A stretch of DNA of 64,000 bases from Patiria pectinifera (Eukaryota; Echinodermata; Asteroidea; Valvatida; Asterinidae): the NCBI GenBank assembly GCA_029964075.1, contig CM057147.1, positions 18,559,513 to 18,623,512 on the forward strand. Reading direction: 5' to 3'. Under the pieces are notes generated by a model, which was given only the letters and a program-made list of their open reading frames with translations, made no database searches and had not been told where the DNA came from. How positions within the stretch are numbered: the first letter of the stretch is position 1; each line of letters opens with the position of its first letter. The translations under genes were made by a program, and so were the position numbers. This document shows, piece by piece, positions 57,590 through 64,000 of the stretch.

Positions 57590-58790
57590 GCCCACATATC
57601 ATCCCCATCACCATTGCCCCCATGCAGGTTCTCAGTAGTGATGATTCGTGAATGGAAATAATTGTATAGGCTCCCTTTTAATTTTACTGACATGGGGCAA
57701 GCATGGTAAGGAACAGTTTGTGTCATACCTTTGGGTTTTTTGGTGTCTGTGTTCATAAGCCCAAGCCAAATATCACCACGATTACCATTACGTCATCTCC
57801 ACCATGATCACCACTAACACTATCATGATCATCACCAATTGACACATCACCACCATATCATCTTGACAACCTGTATGACCCCATACGGGGATAAAAAAAA
57901 CCCACCATCATCATAGGCATCATGTTAATTACTAACCCATCACCACCATCATCTTGGACAACCTGAGCAAATCCATGGCCCAACAGAGGCATACAAGTCA
58001 AAGTCAATAGCATCACCTCAAACGTCACCGTTATCAATCTCAGGATCATCACCATCACATCACCACCATATTATCGTGCTTGAAAACCTGGCAACACTAA
58101 TTGGCAACAAATGTATCAACCATCATCATAACCATGACCACAACTATTACCACCACAACTATCATCAGTGTCGTAACCACGGGGGCCGTAGGGGGCGACA
58201 GCCCTTCCCCCCATGAAACCTTGTCGCCCCCCAGTCCCCCCCCCACTGAGATTTTGAGTTTCTAAAAAAAAATATCATTGATCTACATGCCGCCCCCCCC
58301 CATGAAATGTTCCAGCCCCAGCGCCCCCCACTGAAAAATTCCTGGCTACGCCACTGACTATCATGTTCATCCCCATCACATCATCACTATAATCATCTTT
58401 GAAAACTGACCGCACTCATGGACCCAAACATATCACCATCACCACAACTACCACCGTCATCTCCATCAGGATCATCCCCATCACAATCATCCCCATAGTC
58501 ATCTTTGACGACCGGAACATGCTTATGGGCCCATACAGGGATACAAAATCACCATGATCAACATCACCACAACTACCACTGTCATCACCATTTGGATCAT
58601 CCCCATCACATCGCCATCATAATCACCTTGACAATCTGACAGCACTCATGGGCCCATGCAGGGATACAAATCACCATCACTAACCTCACCACAACTACCA
58701 CTGTCATCACCATTTGAATCATCCCCATCACATCATCACCATAATCATCTTTGAAAACCCGACCATGAGTGTTGAGATAAACATCACCAT
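57590..58790. repeat. ATC/ACC-rich minisatellite with units of about 105-125 bp
   Basis: Recurring phrase: TCATCTTTGAC-AACCTGAC, ACTCATGGGCCCATACAGGG, ACAACTACCACCGTCATC, ATCAGGATCATCCCCATCAC. Phrase starts near 58,396, 58,502, 58,625 and 58,748. It is interrupted by the insert at 58,180-58,365. Confidence 0.75.
58180..58365 (-). repeat. interspersed repeat fragment inserted in the minisatellite
   Basis: C-run-rich sequence ending in CCTGGCTACGCCACTGA; on the minus strand it starts GTGGCGTAGCCAGG and holds several G-runs. Its composition differs sharply from the ATC repeat on both sides. Confidence 0.5.
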
Positions 58791-59069
58791 ACCCCAGTGA
58801 TGTCGGCTTGCATGTTATTGGGCCCTGAACTTTGTTGATTTTACGCTGTTTTCACTGGGGCTTGAATTGGTTCAGTGCACCCTTGTGAAACGGGTCAGAG
58901 GTTGAAGAGCATAACCATGAAACGATCATCCGGTCGTGATGCGTGAGTGAGTAGGCCGGACGCAATCGACCCTTTATGTGCCGCCCTAGTCCGAAAAATC
59001 TTTGGATACCCCCAGGAAATATAACTCTTTATATGCTACCCGTCCGCATGTAAATGTAAGCGTTAATAA

Positions 59070-59339
59070 CACTGCCATGAGAGGTATCAGGAAACAGTGA
59101 CTGTTATTTCAATCATAGTTTCAACCATGAACAGTGTACGGGAAATATGCATGCAGTTTGTAGCAGGACCGGAATCTGGGCTAAGAGTGGTGACCCCAAG
59201 CAGCGTCTTCTCTTGTTCGCGTACGCGGTCGATAAAATCGATCCTTCAAAAGTACGCCATATCTAGAAGTTTGTTTGGATCATTTCCGTAACTGTCTGGC
59301 ACATGCACGGTTACATTTACATTTGTTTCTTCCCAACAG
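59070..59339 (+). other. conserved block ending in a 3' splice site, before gene D
   Basis: The counterpart of 50,830-51,095 before gene C, ending in GTTTCTTCCCAACAG|GTAACTG. A leader of about 57 bp follows to the ATG at 59,397. Confidence 0.45.
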
Positions 59340-59396
59340 GTAACTGTATCAAGTTGATCTGCCCGTCTGAAATTAAATTTCGTCTCCACTGTCACC

Positions 59397-61814
59397 ATGG
59401 CAACGAATATTTCACCGGGGCTTTTTCACTTAGATCTGCCTTTCAACAAACCGGAATTGACAAAAGACGCATTCAAGATGAAGCTGCTCGACATTGAGGC
59501 AGATTTGGAGGCGCGAAAAGGCCGACCTGAGGAACTTGCCATCCTCAATCTGATTGGTGTGTTCAATTGCCGGCTCGAACGCTACAAGGATGCCGAAGAA
59601 AAATTTCGCGATGTCCTCTCTAAGGATGAACATAACCTCAACGCTCTAGCAAACATGCAGTACGTGTTGGATAAACTTTACAGAACAGTAGATGGTAGAC
59701 GATACAAAAGCAAACTAGACATGTTCCTAAGTAAGTCTACGGAGGAGGCAGTCGGTGTTAGGATGAAAGCAAGGTGCTTAGCAGAGCAGGCATATGCTTA
59801 TGCTTGCGATATGCACACCGATCATGACAGCGTCGGTAGAGAGCGGTTCGTAGAATCCAATGATCTCTTCCAAAGGGCACTGGATCTTGGTGGGGATCTA
59901 GTAGAGATTGCGGAGAAGGACATATGGAAATTCTGCATCGCCAAGAACGCGCATAAGATCTTCGACAGGTTAAGCTACAGTGAACACCAAGCTCAAGCCG
60001 CAGATTACATGGACACAGCTATCGAGAACTTCTATGAAATAACACAGAAGGATCCGGGTGATGCCAAGTACCAAGGCGAAAGTTGGCGCCATTTGGCAGA
60101 CATTCTCCGCAAGGTTCAGGAAAGGAAGTACTGCAGCTCTGACCACTTGCCGGAATATCTAGAGAAGTACATTGAAGACCCAGAGCTATGCATGAAGAAA
60201 GCACTCGAGTGTGACCCGGACAATCCGAGGATCTTAGCTCGCTACGGAAACTTTCTGTATCATCACAAGCGATACAAAACCGAAGAAGCACTAAGGTTGC
60301 TAAATAAGTCGATCGCACTAGACAAAGGCGACTATAACTTCTATGCTTTCAGTACGAGAGGAACAGTTCGGCTGAAGTTCTACAATTGGAAGATGCGAAA
60401 AGCGACGGCGGACAGGGAACGTCACTCCAAACCAGAACGAAGCGTGCTAGAACTCGCCAAAATTGATATGGAGAGGGCAATTGACATACGCCATGCTTCA
60501 TGGGACTTGCAAAATATCGCGGAAGTGTGTCACTTGTTGGCCCAGTGTGACCCAGACGAGCCGAAGGAGTCAAAAAGGCAATACCTGGAGAAGGAATTCG
60601 AGTACTTGAAAAAGGCTGCAGATTGTGAGGACGGTAACCGGTTAATGTCAGTGAAACGCTTGCTGGGGCGCTGCTTATTCGACTTGGGCCACTATCGCGA
60701 GTCGATTAAGTCGTACGATGAAGCTTTGAATTTGCAGCCAGCCATTTCGCAGTATACAGGCTACTTCTATGAACAGTTTCGCAGTTATCTGTGCCTACTG
60801 CAGAGCGATCCGAAGGATGATTCCCCCTTGAAGGAAATGGCTCAGTCCTTGAGGCAGGCAGTTGCAAAGTACGGGACTAGCGCCCTCATCAAGCATGGCT
60901 TTGGTAAATTGAGAGCAGAGTACAAACACGAGCTTCAGGTTTTCGCCGACTTCTGTGAAACAATCCAGAACAGCGACAGTCTTTTGTATGTGTTGACTTC
61001 TAACGAGCCCCCGGGACCTTTTGCTCCACCTCGTCGCCCTGGTGGGTTACTGAAAGAGTCTTGGGAAAACCCAGAGAAAGAGGATCACGGTGTTGGAGAG
61101 CCTGACAAGGGAAATTCCAAGACCGTGGACATCGACAGTGTGTCTCCGGTTGCATCTGAACAGGCTCCTAGCCTGATTGATGCCAGCAAAGATGTGGCCC
61201 CCTCACCAGATAGTGGGCTCGAAGCACCCAACCAAAACCCAGATGAACAAGCAAGTCAAGCTACCGAATCACTAGTGGCATCCAACCAAACCCCAGACAA
61301 GCCAGCAGATGGGGCTGCCGTATCACTAGTGGAGGGAATAAGCAGCATGGCCATTACAGATTCACCACCAGAAAAGGACTCTGATCGGACGCTGAAAGAT
61401 TTTGACTTCTTTGTGGTGCACACGGCAAGTGACGCAGAGTGGGTGCACGAAGAATTGCTTCCTAAGTTGGGGATGAGAAAATTAAAGGGGTGCACAACCC
61501 AAGAATATGCCCTGGCAGGTTCCTTCGTCCTTACCAATGAGTTGCATTTGATGGAAAGCAGTGCGTGTATTTTGTTCGTCCTTACAAGTGGTTTCGAGAC
61601 GGAATGCGAGTTTCTCATGCATCATGCTCTGAAACTAAAGAAAGCCGGTCACGTCATTTTCCCGCTTCGAAGGGGCAAATCTGCAGTTCCACGGGAGCTT
61701 CAAGATATCCTCTTTTGCTTCGATGCTACTCGGGAGAGAGTAAATTGGGAAAAATTAGCTCAAGACATTAAGCGTCAGATCGATGCAGCTAAGGAATTGC
61801 CCGTGCATGATTAG
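59397..61814 (+). CDS. gene D: TTC22-like TPR-TIR protein
   Basis: A single coding exon of 805 residues, the same length and layout as gene C: TPR module (1 to about 555), acidic/Pro-rich linker with the same duplicated APNQ-PD phrase, and TIR domain (about 666-800: FDFFVVHTASDAEWVHEELL, CILFVLTSGF, ECEFLMHHALKL, VPRELQDILFCFDA, WEKLAQDIKRQI). Leu again sits where most NAD-cleaving TIRs have Glu. Differences from C cluster in the middle of the TPR region (residues about 200-345) and in the linker, while the TIR region is nearly identical. Start context ACCATGG. A recent tandem duplicate of C. Confidence 0.93.
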   Translation: MATNISPGLFHLDLPFNKPELTKDAFKMKLLDIEADLEARKGRPEELAILNLIGVFNCRLERYKDAEEKFRDVLSKDEHNLNALANMQYVLDKLYRTVDGRRYKSKLDMFLSKSTEEAVGVRMKARCLAEQAYAYACDMHTDHDSVGRERFVESNDLFQRALDLGGDLVEIAEKDIWKFCIAKNAHKIFDRLSYSEHQAQAADYMDTAIENFYEITQKDPGDAKYQGESWRHLADILRKVQERKYCSSDHLPEYLEKYIEDPELCMKKALECDPDNPRILARYGNFLYHHKRYKTEEALRLLNKSIALDKGDYNFYAFSTRGTVRLKFYNWKMRKATADRERHSKPERSVLELAKIDMERAIDIRHASWDLQNIAEVCHLLAQCDPDEPKESKRQYLEKEFEYLKKAADCEDGNRLMSVKRLLGRCLFDLGHYRESIKSYDEALNLQPAISQYTGYFYEQFRSYLCLLQSDPKDDSPLKEMAQSLRQAVAKYGTSALIKHGFGKLRAEYKHELQVFADFCETIQNSDSLLYVLTSNEPPGPFAPPRRPGGLLKESWENPEKEDHGVGEPDKGNSKTVDIDSVSPVASEQAPSLIDASKDVAPSPDSGLEAPNQNPDEQASQATESLVASNQTPDKPADGAAVSLVEGISSMAITDSPPEKDSDRTLKDFDFFVVHTASDAEWVHEELLPKLGMRKLKGCTTQEYALAGSFVLTNELHLMESSACILFVLTSGFETECEFLMHHALKLKKAGHVIFPLRRGKSAVPRELQDILFCFDATRERVNWEKLAQDIKRQIDAAKELPVHD

Positions 61815-63780
61815 GCCACCAGAGGCACAAAAAAAAACATACACTCCAGTACTGTTATAGAGTACATTTCCAAACTTAGAGGACCATTGGTGGCAGTCTA
61901 GCTGTACCCATGGAGAAGCATCCGTGTTATAGCCTCTATCGCAAGCTCACCAACAACTCAGACTAAGTATTTATCTTCAAACCATAACGCTAACTTATCG
62001 CGTTCGATCAGTGCGTTGTCATTCTTAAAAAACGACCTCTTTCGCGAGGTATACGTAATATAAATATTTACCGTCTCAATAGACGAAGCTCAGCTGCTAG
62101 AAATTTGCTAAGCACACAAAATATTTGCTGAATAGTAAAAACATGTTACCAGCCAAAGCTTCATGTAGGTTATGTAATTTTTGTTGTAATTGGTACTCAA
62201 ATGATTGGTACTTAGCACCAACAATTGCTCAAAATTGCAAAGCAAAATGTTCAGCTTATATGCAGAAACAGGAGTGACGCAAGAAGTACAATTTAGCCTA
62301 GTCTTGGTGCAAGACGTTCTTTGTTGGGTAGTTCACGATAGACAGTACAGCCTTTGTACCGCGCAGCTACATGTGATTCCCATTAGTGAACCCGACTCGG
62401 TCGACGAATCGCCTTTGTGTTGCAGACCAAGTAGACTGCGTGATATATACACGCACTTCTTAAACTTATTAAACAAATACTCAAAACTCTCCAAGGCTTT
62501 GAGACACTTCAGATTATAGCGCATTTCATCATCTTTCATTTTCTTTTCAATTTTTGGAGGTTAACAAATGACTTTGGGGAGAAAATTCCATCCAAAGATG
62601 GTCACTAAAAATACTCCCAAACGCCATCGCCAGTTTGTAATAAAGGACGTCTATACGCTCCATTGAAAAATAAAGCCATTTTAGGGCCCAATGTCATCCC
62701 AAATTTTGTTTACCAAGCTTCAAGTACAATGCCTTCAATAAACCGGATAATATTAGGGCGTGCAAATCGTGATTTGGCCGGCCTGATGTTTAATTGGCAG
62801 TGGCGTAAATCTGTTCCGATGAGGGGGATGGGAGGGATGGGGCATGACCAAATCCAAAAAAAAATCCGGCTGCGGAAATTCGAAAGGTGGGGGGGGACCC
62901 ACATTTACACTAGGGGGCGCTGTTAATGATACATCTTAATATAATACTCCCATCCCCCATTAATTACGCCCCTGTTAATTAAGGGCGCCCGCCATTGTGA
63001 ATCGCTTCACAGTTCAATGCACGTCTTGGAAGTTGGAACCAGCAACATGGTAGCCGTGCATTGGTAAAAATGCATGCAATAGTACGTGTTGGAACAAGTT
63101 ATGAAATTGCTCAAATGGTGGGTTTTCCTATGAGTTGCCACAAGGGGATATAAGTTTATCTCGCGGTGAAAAACAACTTAACCGAGTTTGACGAATAGTT
63201 TGAGCAAATGTAAACACATTTGAAGCTATTGTTTAATTGTCACCTATGATATACTGTACATGATAATGTTTGATTTCTAAAGTAACCAGAGCCTGAGGAC
63301 TTGGCGGAGACTATGCAGTGTTTTTTTCAAGGCATACATCAAATGCATCTATCCTAAAATTACCCAACCGAATTCAATTATCCCAACAACTTGGATTATA
63401 TGTAATAAGAGCTTAATGGTACTAAACACCCCGTGAAATTATTGTGTGCTGGCTTCCTCTGTGCTATATTTCTAAACAACAGGTAGGCCGGCCCCTGTCC
63501 ATAAAAAAAATGATGTTATCGAATATTAGGTTCTGCATGGTACCGTTTATTGTTTTCAATAAAAAGTGAATATATTATTGCTGTTGTCAAATAAGATATG
63601 ACTTTTTTTCTTTAAATGTTCAGAGCCTCTTTAACTTGTTAAGTGTATGTGAATATTAAAGTAATTTAAATATTTTCTCAAGTTTAAGCCTACCTGAGCT
63701 ATCAATATCATGAACGAAATGAAACTGCAGCAGAATGCCTACGACCAGAGATTAGAAACAGTCATTATCGCGCCACTGCA
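61815..63780 (+). other. downstream region of gene D
   Basis: No gene is supported. It parallels the region after gene C (for example CCAACCGAATTCAATTATC at 63,364 and the matching 55,370 stretch) and has an AATAAA at 63,558 shared with genes C and A. G-runs lie near 62,820 and 62,890. Confidence 0.5.
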
Positions 63781-63785
63781 GAGTC

Positions 63786-64000
63786 GCCATAAACACAATC
63801 CATAAGCTATTTGCATATGAATGCGATTACTCACCGCTGGAATTTCCCGGCCCTTGATAAGAAATTCTGAACGTGAATTTGGTCGTTCTCGTACTCACAC
63901 AGCCATGAACCGAAGGCACCCAGTAAGGGATGATATTGTTAGATCAGAATCGGATACCGTGATTGGATGCCGACCTGTGACGTCGAGGTCAACAACGCTG
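63786..64000 (+). promoter_or_regulatory. start of a fourth upstream block, cut by the window end
   Basis: Octamer ATTTGCAT (63,809), AGCCATGAACCGAAGGCACC, GTGATTGGATGCCGACCTGTG and ACGTCGAGGTCAACAACGCTG follow the same order as before genes B, C and D. A further TTC22-like gene about 3 kb beyond the window is expected. Confidence 0.5.

Overview
The window is eukaryotic and AT-rich, with GT-AG introns, tRNA-derived SINEs, hairpin (MITE-like) elements and many homopolymer runs. The gene families (a GPI-type membrane matrix metalloproteinase and a TTC22-like TPR family, some members fused to a TIR domain) fit a marine invertebrate, probably an invertebrate deuterostome (echinoderm, hemichordate or cephalochordate). 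The species cannot be fixed from the sequence.

Layout. 1-10.8 kb: no supported gene. 10.8-20.2 kb (+): nine coding exons of an MMP17/MMP25-like matrix metalloproteinase, with prodomain, furin site, zinc catalytic domain, four-blade hemopexin domain and a GPI-type tail; the signal-peptide exon was not found. Its introns hold SINEs and hairpin elements. 20.2-26.7 kb: intergenic, with a minisatellite and several palindromic elements. 26.7-64 kb: a tandem array of five TTC22-like genes, named A to E here. A (26.68-30.35 kb) and B (36.46-40.13 kb) have one long TPR exon spliced to three short exons. These encode an Ala-rich stretch, a motif resembling the RHIM/amyloid core, a predicted helix and a short tail. 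C (51.15-53.57 kb) and D (59.40-61.81 kb) carry the same TPR module in one coding exon, fused in frame to a C-terminal TIR domain. E (43.05-44.87 kb, minus strand) is a diverged TPR-only member.

The array units share intergenic sequence. Four copies of an upstream block begin near 33.0, 46.2, 56.0 and 63.8 kb; each has an octamer motif, and the three complete copies run to a conserved 5' splice donor that suggests a non-coding first exon. The fourth copy is cut by the window end and suggests another member beyond it. ATC/ACC-rich minisatellites lie in the presumed 5' UTR introns of B, C and D. Two mobile elements are datable insertions, because paralogous blocks keep the empty site: a 1.95-kb foldback element built of 21-bp palindromic repeats (46.5-48.5 kb) and a 0.49-kb hAT-like element (56.1-56.6 kb).

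The main point of interest is the array: one conserved TPR module is joined to different putative signalling ends (TIR, amyloid-like motif, or none). Gene B looks like a recombinant, with a C/D-like 5' part and an A-like 3' part. An innate-immune or cell-death signalling role is inference; the exon structures, domain order and duplications are read from the sequence.
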